From contig OX375879.1 of assembly GCA_947359465.1 (NCBI GenBank), positions 18,252,298-18,316,297 on the forward strand: a stretch of 64,000 nt of DNA, written 5' to 3'. The translations under genes were made by a program, and so were the position numbers. Below the pieces are notes generated by a model. That model did not search any database, was not told where the DNA came from, and worked only from the letters and a program-made list of their open reading frames with translations. Of the stretch, positions 10,128 to 20,455 are shown one piece after another. Source of the DNA: Metellina segmentata (lineage: Eukaryota; Arthropoda; Arachnida; Araneae; Tetragnathidae). Each line of letters starts with the position of its first letter. Within the stretch, counting starts at the first letter, position 1.

Positions 10128-10948
10128 ACACAGTTCTTTCCCCAAGTACTCGCTGAAGTTCCTTCTTCGAAAGAACATATCATAACATGATAAGCGTGAA
10201 GTAGATACCACCTCAGTTTTGCGATGCTAAGCCATCGAGCAACAAAATCGAGACAAACTTTTGCATCAGCACAATATTTTAAAGTTAAGAAATATTTTAT
10301 TCGAATTCATATAAACTCCATGCGCACAACCAACAACTTGGCACAGATAACTTGCGATAACGTTCTGTCTCAACCCATGCAGTTTCTACCGCATTAAAGA
10401 CTGAATCGAGTTACAGAATAAATTAAAACCAAAACGTAACTCAAATTATACTAAAGATGAAATTATTAATTTCTATTTTACTTAATTGGATTTTAGCAAA
10501 ATGTATCTCATGCTTATTTATATTCTTTAATAAATCTCTGACTTTGATGCGAAAGTTTGGTTTTATTTTGAATCGCATAATAACAACATTCCAACTGTCA
10601 AGTTTCTAAAAGTATTACTAAGCGAAGTGTTGAAAATTCTGAGAAAAGTGCTGTTTAAGTTGGAAACGATTAAAACTGCGAGAAAGGTATTCTCAGAAAG
10701 ATCTGTTTCGAATTCAAATTTAACTAATGCATATTTTTGGAACGATACATTTCTTACCGATCAGAACATTTCTGACTTTTAAATTAATCAAAATCCAAAA
10801 ATATATTGCTTTGGAAGTTCTTGATTTATTTTGCATCCTTCAACTGACTTAACAGCTATTTATCACAAGTGTCAAAAGTAATTCTAATTTCCTAATCTTT
10901 GCAGTTGATTCCAAAACTAATAACGAGTCTGGTTTTCAGAATGTATCC
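10128..10948. other. AT-rich interval without recognised features
   Basis: No reading frame, terminal repeat or family member recognised. Confidence 0.35.
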
Positions 10949-10952
10949 TTAA

Positions 10953-11486
10953 CACATTGACTGCCGGTCACATTAAGATGTGTTGATAGTTATTGCCCCG
11001 ATGCGTAAAAATGGGGTTCCCCCCCCCCCAGAAACCGACGTTTTTTTACAAATAGGATTGAAAAGTGCGCCAATACCACGCCAATTCCAGAATAGATTGG
11101 CGAAAGCTCAGCCGACACCATTTGCAAATTCATCATCTCTTAAAGGCTTATTAGATTCCTTTTTTTTTTGGGGGGGGGGGGCGTGAACGCCTTATCGTCT
11201 CTACAACTCATATTACAAGATATTTTTAATAACTAATAAAGCTCTAAAATCGAAACCCCCACATACTCTTACAACTAGCTTCAAACCTTTACTCCACTCC
11301 AATACTACTCCAACCCCTAACATATAATACCAATTGAAGCGGAGAATAAATGTTGAGGTGCAGTTCATCCAGCGCGAACGCATGACTAACTACTGAGACT
11401 TCACTCCACACCACGTGCTGGAGCGTAATTGGCTCTTTAGCGTTGACGCCACATCACGCTCAGGCGCGAGATTGGTTGCGAACGTG
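10953..11486. mobile_element. TTAA-flanked piggyBac-like non-autonomous element
   Basis: TTAA at 10949-10952 is followed by CACATTGACTGCC. At the other end GGTTGCGAACGTG is followed by TTAA at 11487-11490. TTAACACRTTGACTGCC is a form I associate with insect piggyBac-like termini. The inverted repeat is imperfect beyond the first six bases. The 534-bp interior holds C and G homopolymer runs (about 11021-11029, 11171-11181) and no transposase. Confidence 0.5.
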
Positions 11487-11559
11487 TTAAGCCAAACCGT
11501 AAATACAAAATCCTAAAATATAAATTTTATTCCAAACGGTCTTTTAACCATTAAAAAGC

Positions 11560-11720
11560 TTTTGACGAGATATCATGTCCATCAAGATGATGCCAATGAT
11601 GATTTATGAAATAGATATATCGTCATCAAGATATTACCTATTTTTTATTAGGACTTTCGATCGAGTCAATTTTCTTCTAATAACGAGATATCTCGTCCAT
11701 CAAGATCGGGTCGGCTTACA
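11560..11720. repeat. Repeat with CGAGATATCTCG-type palindromes
   Basis: Contains GACGAGATATC...CATCAAGAT and AACGAGATATCTCGTCCATC with CAAGATCGGGTCGG. The same palindromic word pattern occurs at 52390-52500, 53975-54173 and 55655-55780. It is a decayed member of that MITE family. The remainder to 12390 is AT-rich and featureless. Confidence 0.45.
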
Positions 11721-12390
11721 GTTACACCGTCGAAACAAACACAAGAAGAGTTATGCAGAAAAAATTAGTATTACAGATTTAGTAGGTCTCCCCTGGTTAA
11801 TAAAAATACTAGCGGCAATATTTCCAGTTAGGGTCTACACTCTATTACAGGTCGCAAAAAATGTCAAAGAAAATATTGTTTGAAGCAGAAGTTACAAATC
11901 ATTTCCTCACACATCTCCATATTAACTAAATCATCACCTTCACAAACATCAATGACTAACAATTTTTAGAAAATCCGACTTTATGTAGCATACAAACTGC
12001 TCAACTATTTCTTCAGAATGAGCTAATATCATCCACACGGGAATAGAAAGTACTTTGAACTGCGACGTTCGTCGTAGATTAAACAAAGTTTTTGCAGAAC
12101 AATTGTCCAATAGTTTTATCAAAATTTTATCCGGTTTTTTTTCAATCATAAGTTACGATGTTCTACAGTGCAAAGCGCTCTCTTTGCCAAACTTTTTTTT
12201 CTTCTCTAGCTACGGAACAACCTCCATAGTTCCGCCCCAAATGACCACAAACACTTTATAAATAACACATCTTCTATGTCAATGACAAAATATTTAACTT
12301 CAAAAGTGATCGACAGAATTGCAAATTCTGAAAGAATGCCTTGGTTAAATAAAGTAAGTTAATTGATTTTGATGTGTGTTTTATTATAAA

Positions 12391-13244
12391 CTAGCAGAAA
12401 TACCGGCTTTGCTCGGGTTGAATTAATAATACGTTGATTGAAAAGTCATCATCAATTATTTTTCATAAAAGAATGTTAGCATCATTTAAGTGTACGGGAA
12501 AATATTTTAATATTCATTTTAACTTCTCCATCGCTTCTACAATTTACTTAGGACGCAAATAGACATGCTGCTGTACCCATCCATATAGTCCATTTCATAT
12601 TCGTCGCACTCCTGCTGAAAGTTTTTTCTTCTGATCTGCCTACTACAGAAGTTGATTTCGAGTTTTCGAGTGACTACGAATATTCCTGTGCTTTCATTTT
12701 CAGTAAAAGTAGCGAATTTTTGGCGGATAGTCTTAGTTTTCCTATGAATATGTTTTACTTGTGCCATTCGTGCACCTAATGTATGCGATATTTTCGAATT
12801 TCATCAATATGTGAGGATGGTAAATTAAATTGTTACGGCATTTGTGACTAATTTAGTTTGAAGCACACAGACGCAATTTTTCTTGAAAATTCCATTCAGC
12901 GGCAGGTGGAATAACGGTAATGGTAATTTTAGTTAACGTCGTACTAGAACGACACAACGGGCTTTTGACGACGGTCCGGGATCAGTCCTTTAAGGGAAAG
13001 ATCCGAGTGGAATAACGGAACTTCTGTTGGATATATAAAGCAGATTTGACGTTTGCTTGTTCTATATACAAATCCACCTTTTGACCAATTTACACCACAT
13101 TTGGATGTTAACCCGCGTTCTATTTGTCCAAGGAGGCTAAAATTTTACGGCAGTCGTGACTAATTTATTTTAAAACAAACGAACTTTTCCCTGAAAATTA
13201 CATTAAGCGGCATGTGGAATAACGGAGCTTCTGGTAAAAATAAA
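12391..13244 (+). repeat. Interspersed repeat copy B, interrupted by a SINE fragment
   Basis: Inverted mate of the 3035-4133 copy: same start TAGCAGAA.TACC, same ATTAATAATACGTTGATTG-like text, same duplicated internal block and same end GGAATAACGGAGCTT. Weak open frames in the two copies (12537-12767 and 3698-3904) are similar to each other but carry no known domain. It contains an 89-bp antisense SINE insertion at 12918-13006. Confidence 0.62.
12918..13006 (-). repeat. SINE 3' fragment with 12-bp target duplication
   Basis: The complement of the ~300-bp SINE tail: read on the minus strand it gives GGACTGATCCCGGACCGTCG, then AAAGCCCGTTGTG and ACGACGTTAACTAAAATT. It is flanked by exact 12-bp repeats GTGGAATAACGG at 12906-12917 and 13007-13018. 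This is a target-primed retrotransposition signature. It is the only minus-strand copy of this SINE seen in the window. Confidence 0.72.
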
Positions 13245-13796
13245 GATTCTATAGAGCTTTTACAAAACGAAATGCGCTGCATTCAACGAATGATTCACGT
13301 GTATCTAAGTTAGATAATAACAGCTTCAACATGTTCAGTAGCAACTTTAACTGTCTGTCACTTAAGACAAAAAATTTCAATATTTCAAAATTACTAACTG
13401 TGATATTATTCCGATATCAAAACAAAGTCTTGTTTAAAATTCCCTTTTTTCCAACAGACATACAGTTTTAAATTGAACTCTTGTGGTACTTTTTTAAATT
13501 CACAGAAATTCGGTTTCTAAATTGAAAGTACGTTCCTATTTAGAATTACAGATGTAGTGTTGTTACTTGACTATGAAGTACAACTTTTAATAATACTTAA
13601 TGAAACACGAAGAACAAATGAAATTTAATTGATTTTAATCGCTTTTCAATGAAAGCTACTTCAAAATTTTGAAATGTATTTGAGCTACAGCGTATGACTA
13701 CCCATTTTAATTTAACGTAACCCATCTTATCTTAAAATTATTATTTTTAATTTACTTGATTTTTTAAAATAAGAAATTACACGCTTTAAAAATATT

Positions 13797-14300
13797 TTGA
13801 TGTGTATATTTTATTTATTTTATGATGCAGCAATCTGTACACCATTACATATTTAACCAAAGATGTAAAGAAAATTGGTCGAAATATATAGATACCTCCA
13901 AGGAATAATCAATGTCTAGTGATAGTTTGCAGGAAATAAATAAATCATTAAAATGTAACTCCTGAATAATATTTATGCAATAACGGAACACATAATGCAA
14001 ACGGAAACAAAATTCCAATCCCTGAAAAAAAATGCAGAATTATGAAAAAAACATTTCTGTTCTAACATGTTATATTTCGACTTCCTGAATATATTCTGGA
14101 AGAAAATTCGACAAAAGACGAAAAATATTGATAAAAACAATAATGATTTATAAGCAAAAAGAATCCTCAAATATGACAGCAACATCTCGCTGTCAACTCA
14201 AATACCCAAACAAATAATTCTAAATTAAATTAAAAAATGAAGCATAAATTCTGGCGTTGCCAGATGCTGAAAAGCAAAATTACGCTTTTATGATCAATGA
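13797..14300. repeat. Interspersed repeat copy C1 (mate at 19607-20455)
   Basis: Shares ordered text with 19683-20235, including TTGGTCGAAATATA, GTCTAGTGATAGTTTGCAGG, AATTCCAATCC.TGAAAA and CTCAAATATG.C..CAACATCTCG. The shared blocks are AT-rich without coding motifs. Class unresolved. Confidence 0.55.
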
Positions 14301-14730
14301 GTTTTCTTTCAGGCTTTCGTGTTCCATTACAAAATGTTAGTTATGGAAAATTAAACGCTTTAAATATTCTTTCTTGATCAATCAAATATTTATAAATATT
14401 ATTTTCATCATGGGAAGAAGTAAAAAGTCAGTTCAAACATTTTCATTCATTTCAGTTTTCATATCATTTATTATAATTTAATTTGTTTAAAAAAAAATTG
14501 TTTTTCCATCAACACTGGTAAAGAAATTTGAGCTGCGTATAGCAATCGTTTTATACTCAATGTTATTTGTACGGCGATTTCGAATTGCTTTTGGCTTAGG
14601 CTTTAGATTAATTTTAGGCATCTTCCTATTCGAATTTTTGTAAATCCTTTCTTAGTGCCACCCACTGTATAACAAGAATCACTGCAAAATTTCAGTTTCT
14701 TAGGACTTGTAGTTCTTGAGATACAGTGAT

Positions 14731-14792
14731 GAGTGAGTGAGACAGTCAGTCATTGAGTGAGGGAGTCAGTCGGTCAGTCAGTGAGTGAGTGG
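14731..14792. repeat. GTCAGTGAGT-type simple repeat
   Basis: Imperfect run of GAGT/CAGT tetramers. It directly follows a block (14655-14730) with the GTAGTTCTTGAGATACAGTG text often seen next to such runs at transposon ends. Confidence 0.6.
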
Positions 14793-15593
14793 TATTTTAA
14801 TTTTGTATAGATAGATATGGAATACATATTTAGCCGATAATTGTGTTTTACGTTTGTTTTTGATTTTACTGCAAATTCCAAAATTCGGACAAAATGCCTG
14901 CAGAACAACTGCAATTGCTTGGAGTTGTGTTGCAGAACACTGAATATAACTCTGCACCTGGGGGTAATGTAATTCAGGAACAAAAATGTTATATGTTATT
15001 AGTTAGAGCTCGGATTTGCATATTTTGCATATCCTTTTTTTAGCCCCTAATGTTCATAGAAATCCGTATTGAGTGTTTTTTAAGCAATTTGCAACAAAAC
15101 CCCCCGAATTTCTTTTGCATATTTGGGGACCATTTTGCATATTCGGAGTTTTTTGCCTGTTTTGTGCATATTTGGACAATTTTTTTTATTTTAAAACATT
15201 TTCCAAAAAAGCTTGAATTGTTTTTAAGAACTTTGTTTAGTGCGTTGGGAAGGATGATTTTCAGAAGCAAGCCTTGGCACCCCACACCGACCAAGCAAAC
15301 CCATACTCTTCATTTTTAACACTTTCATTTTTAGTTCGTATAAGATAAAATAACAAATGAATTCCAAGATATTTCATTGACAAATAATAGGATCGCAAAA
15401 CTGACGTCTCAACTGGACACTAAAAGCTAACGGAGTTCAGTTTCGTTTCAGGCGCATTAAAGCCACTTGGGAGACAGGAAACTTACGAGACACGAGCCCG
15501 TTATCCTAAAAACTCGTTCGCTAGTACGTTACATCCCCTTCTTTACTCAGATCAAACGCTACATTTCACACATTCTGCATTTAGCTCTTTATA

Positions 15594-17096
15594 CAGGGTG
15601 GTCCCGAATTCATGGTACAAACTTTAATGGTAGGTACAGGACATTGTAACAATGATTTATTGTATAGGAATGTATAGTCGCAAGTGAAGCGGTGAGGCGT
15701 AAACAGGGGAAATAAAAGGAAAGAGAAATGGAGTGATCGGTTGGTATCATTGCCGGTAGAGGGCAGTAGATGTCTAGCCGCTGTTGAACATGATGCATCG
15801 CAGTAGGGAAAAGCGCCATTCACAATTGTGCTGCCGTAGACGATGGGTGACTTTACGTATGCAGAAAAAGCAGACATGCATTACATGTACGGCCGTGCAA
15901 ATGGTAACGGCAGAGCTGCGTTACGAATGTATCGCGCGGAGTATCCTGATCGACGAATGCCGGATCATAGAATTTTTCAACGGTTACATCGTCAACTTTG
16001 TGAAACAGGTGCGTTCGACGTCAACAGACATGGCGCTGGTCGAGTAAGAGCTGTACGCACTCCAAGGCTGGAAGAAAGTATCTTGAACATTGTGGCTGAT
16101 AGACCCGAGTCAAGCACAAGAACTGTTGCGCGTGACGTAGGTGTGAGTCATCAGACTGTATGCAGAGTGTTAAACGAAAATCGCTTACATCCCTTCCATT
16201 TTCAGAAAGTACAAGCATTGAATCCGGCAGATTATCCTCGCCGCGTGAACTTCTGCCTGTGGGTGATGCAGCAATGTGCGTTGCAGCCGGATTTCGTAGA
16301 TTATGTGCTATTTACAGATGAAGCGACATTTTCACGCGAGGGTGTCTTTAATGCGCACAATTCCCATGTGTGGGCAACCGATAATCCACATGCAACGCGT
16401 CGACATGCGTTTCAACAACGTTTCAATATTAATGTGTGGGCTGGTATTGTGAACGACTTTTTGATTGGCCCATACTTACTACCCACGCGGCTCACTGGCG
16501 GAAGCTATCTTATTTTTCTGAAAGAAGTGTTACCACAACTGCTGCATGATGTTCCGATCGCCATTCGTAACCGCATGTGGTTTCAGCACGATGGGGCGCC
16601 AGCACACTTCAGCATTGATGTACGGAATTACCTGAATGCCACGTTTGGTACTCGATGGATTGGGCGTGGTGGACCAGTCCCTTGGCCACCCCGATCTCCC
16701 GATTTATCGAGCCTCGATTACTTTTTATGGGGACATCTAAAGCATCTTGTTTATGAGACTCCAGTTGACTCAGATGAGGATCTCGTCGCTCGCTTATCTG
16801 TAGCTGCTGCAGGTGTGCGTGAAATACCAGGCATCTTTGAACGTGTACGCCAATCGCTCCACCGACGCTGTCAAGCATGTATCGATACTGGTGGACGCAA
16901 TTTTGAACAATTACTGTAAACATGACACTTGTCAACAACGCTTTCAATAAAATCTTTGTTTTTCCTTTCGGCCGTTATTTCCCCTGTTTTCGCCTCACGG
17001 CGTCACTTGCGACTATACATTCCTATACAATAAATCATTGTTACAATGTCCTGTACCTACCATTAAAGTTTGTACCATGAATTCGGGACCACCCTG
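15594..17096 (+). mobile_element. Intact DD41D Tc1/mariner-superfamily element with 122-bp inverted repeats
   Basis: Element of 1,503 bp bounded by TA at 15592-15593 and 17097-17098. Terminal inverted repeats at 15594-15715 and 16975-17096 start CAGGGTGGTCCCGAATTCAT and differ at only three of 122 positions. One uninterrupted transposase gene lies between them. The structural integrity and near-identical ends suggest recent insertion. It sits inside the older element 15006-17557. Confidence 0.93.
15843..16919 (+). CDS. DD41D transposase of the Tc1/mariner (IS630) superfamily, full length
   Basis: 358 residues with no stops. The N-terminal helix-turn-helix region includes MYGRANGNGRAALRMY (residues 15-30) and VNRHGAGR (60-67). 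A second helix-turn-helix, RTVARDVGVSHQTVCRVLNE, spans 93-112. The catalytic residues are Asp159 in FTDEATF, Asp250 in WFQHDGAPAHF and Asp292 in PDLSSLDYFLWGHLK. There are 41 residues between the second and third, hence DD41D. The family mobilises DNA by cut-and-paste at TA. The ATG at 15843 is the first in frame and lies 127 bp inside the left inverted repeat. AATAAA at 16946 lies 27 bp after the stop. All motifs are intact, so the protein may be functional. An overlapping frame from 15784 is a shadow. Confidence 0.95.
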   Translation: MGDFTYAEKADMHYMYGRANGNGRAALRMYRAEYPDRRMPDHRIFQRLHRQLCETGAFDVNRHGAGRVRAVRTPRLEESILNIVADRPESSTRTVARDVGVSHQTVCRVLNENRLHPFHFQKVQALNPADYPRRVNFCLWVMQQCALQPDFVDYVLFTDEATFSREGVFNAHNSHVWATDNPHATRRHAFQQRFNINVWAGIVNDFLIGPYLLPTRLTGGSYLIFLKEVLPQLLHDVPIAIRNRMWFQHDGAPAHFSIDVRNYLNATFGTRWIGRGGPVPWPPRSPDLSSLDYFLWGHLKHLVYETPVDSDEDLVARLSVAAAGVREIPGIFERVRQSLHRRCQACIDTGGRNFEQLL

Positions 17097-17432
17097 TATA
17101 GTTTTTGGCTTTTGGAGTCAACTAATAAGTTTTCCTCTTCATTTTTATCATGCGTATAAATATACATATATACAAGAAAAAAATACTCTGCTTTTTAAGC
17201 ACACCCCTTCCAAATCCGTCACCCGGGCACATGCCTCGTCTACCCCCCTAGTTAGGTCCTTGAAGACATGAAATGTTTCATTTTTATTAACATCTTTCAA
17301 TTCTGTGATATTTATTAATTTGTATACTTGTTTTGCTTTGTATATTTTTTACTTGTCTTTATCTGCAAAAAAAAAATTAAAGTGTGAATTAATTGAATGA
17401 AAGTCCTCACTATCCTTTTTGTAAGAAGGAAG

Positions 17433-17468
<36 letters not shown>

Positions 17469-17563
17469 AATTTCGAAGATTTTGGGGGTTTTAATGCATA
17501 TTTTGGGATTGTGAAATGCATATTTCAGGCCATATTTTTGCATATCGATCCGAGCTCTAGTTA

Positions 17564-17941
17564 TCATAAAAGGGAATGAATGTTATGAATGAAGCTATGA
17601 ATTATTTCACGTTGTCTATTAACAGTTTGTCCAGATCTGGTTTCTCTCTCTCTCTCTCTCTTTTTTATTTATTTATTTATTTATTATTATTATTTTTTTT
17701 TTTTACGAAATATTTTTAGAAATTTTTTCTTACCAAAATGTCGCACACCGTGATGTTGGTTTCAACTATCCCTCCTTAAAACTATCAGTGCAAAGCAATG
17801 GGTTTTACAGAGATTTGGTTTACCCTTAGCTTTTCTAACTGTTGGTATTATTCTAGTAGGGTAATGAAATCCTTTCGGCTATGTCATCTATCAAAATATG
17901 TGCTTATGGATATCATAGACCAGTGAACAGTTAATCGGTTT
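17564..17941. other. Low-complexity interval
   Basis: Contains (CT)n and (TTTA)n runs at 17640-17705. Nothing else recognised up to the SINE fragment at 17942. Confidence 0.4.
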
Positions 17942-18040
17942 GAGGATTGATTTTGTCCCAGTCTATTTCTAACGACACACCCATGGCCTTCTCCATTGTG
18001 TTGCTCCAGTGTGACGCCAATTAAAAATTAACAAACATAC
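17942..18040 (+). repeat. ~300-bp SINE, 3' fragment
   Basis: Only the end of the family is present: a degenerate GATTGATTTTGTCCCAG, then CATTGTGTTGCTCCAGTGTG and ACGCCAATTAAAAAT. Confidence 0.55.
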
Positions 18041-18363
18041 CCGTTCATTTCCAAGTCTTGCCTTTTGAATGAAATGTGATACGTTTATGAAATCCTCTGA
18101 GGTTGTCTAGATTTCCGAAATTTGTAGTATTGCTTTTCCCTTAGATCACATTCAGTGAGTAAACAACCATATGTGTATATGACACTGATTTAAAATGAAA
18201 ACAAACTAGACGGTCTGAATTTCTCTTCTGATATGTCCAAATGCTCTCGCATCACACAGATCTAAATTTGAAATGCATCATAGTGATCACATTTTCAAGT
18301 TACCAGATTACTTTGCACTTAGAAATGTGATTGTATTTTATCAACCTTGCTAATGCTCCGCTT

Positions 18364-18662
18364 TAGTCCGGTTAAAGGAGTAACGGATTAGCAACCAGAG
18401 GGTTGCGAATTCGATTCCAAGGACTACAGTATACAAAAGAGGCACGTTGAGTAATCCGTGGCGTCGTATGTTTTCACGTTAGAGTGGTGTGAAAGTTGGA
18501 TAGTGGGGTGCGAGCTCAGATGTGACCTCGTCATCTGTCCATGGTTCAAAATTACGTGTTGTCCTTGGATCTATCCCCTAAGTGTTTCATCCTGGATCGT
18601 CGCCAATAGCCCGCTGTGTTGCTCCAGTGAGACGTTAATTAAATACCTACCTATCTACCTTG
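18364..18662 (+). repeat. ~300-bp tRNA-derived SINE, near full length
   Basis: Head GTCCGGTTAAAGGAGTAACG, then GGATTAGCAACCAGAGGG and the B-box-like TTCGATTCCAAGG. Body with GCGTCGTATG, GAGTGGTGTGAAAGTTGGAT, GTGACCTCGTCATCTG and CGTCGCCAATAGCCCG. Tail GTTGCTCCAGTGAGACGTTA with ATTAAATACCTACC. Confidence 0.78.
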
Positions 18663-18816
18663 CTAAAAGGCTTACTTAGAAAAAAGGACTATTCAATAAC
18701 ATAAATACAGTAGAAGAAATGAAATGTGAAGGCTGTTTCCAAAGTTCTGGGAAATATTGAAATATTGTTATTTTATTGGCTTTTGTTTAAATTACATTGT
18801 AATTTTTCAATAAAAT

Positions 18817-18867
18817 ATCCTTTTAACAGTATGCACCACATATCAAAGTGCATGCTGTTAAAAGGAT
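18817..18867. repeat. 20-bp inverted repeat (hairpin)
   Basis: Arms 18817-18836 and 18848-18867 are complementary at 19 of 20 positions, with an 11-base loop. It lies next to a transposon-like stretch (GGCTGTTTCCAAAGTTCTGG near 18732). No small-RNA gene is claimed. Confidence 0.6.
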
Positions 18868-19606
18868 AGTCCCGGTCGTTACGATAGTTCGATGCAATCT
18901 AAAGCGAAGTTGCATAGTGGTCATCTGTTGCTTGCATATCACAAATCTTATTCCACGCTATTCGATTTCCGAGGAAAAAAACTATTTCAATTTGAAAATA
19001 TTTCATTATAAACGACATCGTTTGCGAGAGATAGAAAAGAGAAATCTCAACTGAAGTGAAATCAAGGTTTCTACGAATCTCCTATTCTTTAAAGGCAAAC
19101 TAATTTCGAAGGACGGAGCGAAAGTATGAGACGTTTTTTCTGTCGGATAAGATGGAAGGTGGATCGAAGTTCTCCTTTCTCTGCCGAATGATCCTGTCCC
19201 TTTTTTTCCATACTCAGATGCTATATACATACGTTCCGTTTCCAATATTGCTTGTAAGTGACGAAATTGTTTCTTGTTTTCTGATGCGTCTTACTTTTAG
19301 AAGACGGGGTGCCACGCTTAATTTTTGAAAGTCGTAAAGCGTAAGTGCGAAAAATTTAATAAATTAAAAAATAAAAATTAAACATACATGAAAGATATCG
19401 CGTTCAAAAGAGCATTAAACAAAGAATGTTATAAATGTTTATTGATCTTGCGCTGACATCATCGGCATATCAAATCGCAGCGCAAAATTGAGTCACGAAA
19501 ATTCGCTCTGCCTCTCATATTAATTTAGTCTAGCTCCAGCCTCATTTGTGTGAACACGACGTTTGAGGTGTCATTTGTTTTGTCTCTTTGCGTTTTATGA
19601 ATAACT
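18868..19606. other. Interval without recognised features
   Basis: Short open frames on both strands near 19006-19245 lack motifs. No repeats recognised. Confidence 0.35.
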
Positions 19607-20455
19607 AGCCGGGCTGCGCCGGCTAGCGCTCGGCGGTGTGTAATAGTGCTTTTTTTAAACTTTTTTACGCACCGTAATCAAGCATGTTTTGATTTGCATA
19701 TTTTATTTATTTTTATGAAACAATTCTTCAAATCATTGCGAGCGTATTCAATCAAATATTTAAGGAAAGTTGGTCGAAATATACATATACCGCTACAAAA
19801 TTATACATGTCTAGTGATAGTTTGCAGGAAATAGACATATCATTAAAATCTAACTCCTAAATAATATTTCTACAATAGGTAATATACCAGAACATATACT
19901 GCAAACAAAAATAAAATTCCAATCCTTGAAAAAATGCAAAATTCCGAAGAAAAAAAATACGTACGTATCTATTCAAACGTGTTGAATTTAGATTTCCTGA
20001 ATATATTGTGAAATAGAATAATGCGACAAAAGACTTTTCAACGATATTGACAAAGACAATAATGATTTATTAACAAAAAAAAATACATATTTATAATACT
20101 TGGGAATCCTCAAATATGTCCACAACATCTCGCAGTCAACTCAAATACGCAAACACGGAATTCTAAATCAAATTAAAAAAGCAAACATATAATTCTGAAG
20201 TGGCCAGATACCGGGTAGCAAAATCACGTTTAAATTACTTTTACATCAAAGGAAGAAATAAGAAGTCAGTTCAAACATAAATTTTTACAATTTAATTCCT
20301 TACTTTGCATAGAAATTGACCTCGGCTATTTAAAAACAGCAATAATTCAAAATATCTGGGTTATTTTATTTACGTTTGATTGTTGCCATTCGACGATACA
20401 CAAATAACGTCGATTTCGGATCCACGTACGTTAGTGTTTTATATATATAGATACT
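19607..20455. repeat. Interspersed repeat copy C2
   Basis: Begins with the symmetric word CTAGCCGGGCTGCGCCGGCTAG and ends TTATATATATAGATACTAG. The interior matches 13797-14300 in order. No coding motif. The ACTAG/TATATAGAT ends resemble a class of arthropod repeats whose type I cannot assign from sequence alone. Confidence 0.5.

Larger units (their letters stand above)
15006..17557. mobile_element. Inverted-repeat element with GCATATTTGG motifs, host to the nested DD41D element
   Basis: Ends GAGCTCGGAT and ATCCGAGCTC are inverted repeats of each other and are flanked by TAGTTA at 15000-15005 and 17558-17563. Both subterminal regions are rich in TTTGCATATTT-like words, and a 31-base T run lies near 17436-17466. 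Removing the nested 1.5-kb element leaves about 1.05 kb with no transposase. A hAT-type relationship is possible, but a 6-bp duplication is not typical of it. Confidence 0.5.

Noticed and set aside
15581..15877. Minus-strand frame of 98 codons at the DD41D left end
   Set aside because: Overlaps the inverted repeat and untranslated leader; its counterpart at the right end shows it is repeat-derived.
16609..16947. 112-codon minus-strand frame
   Set aside because: Antisense of the intact DD41D transposase.
17436..17466. Retrogene poly(A) signature
   Set aside because: The T run is inside an inverted-repeat DNA element; no cDNA-like sequence precedes it.
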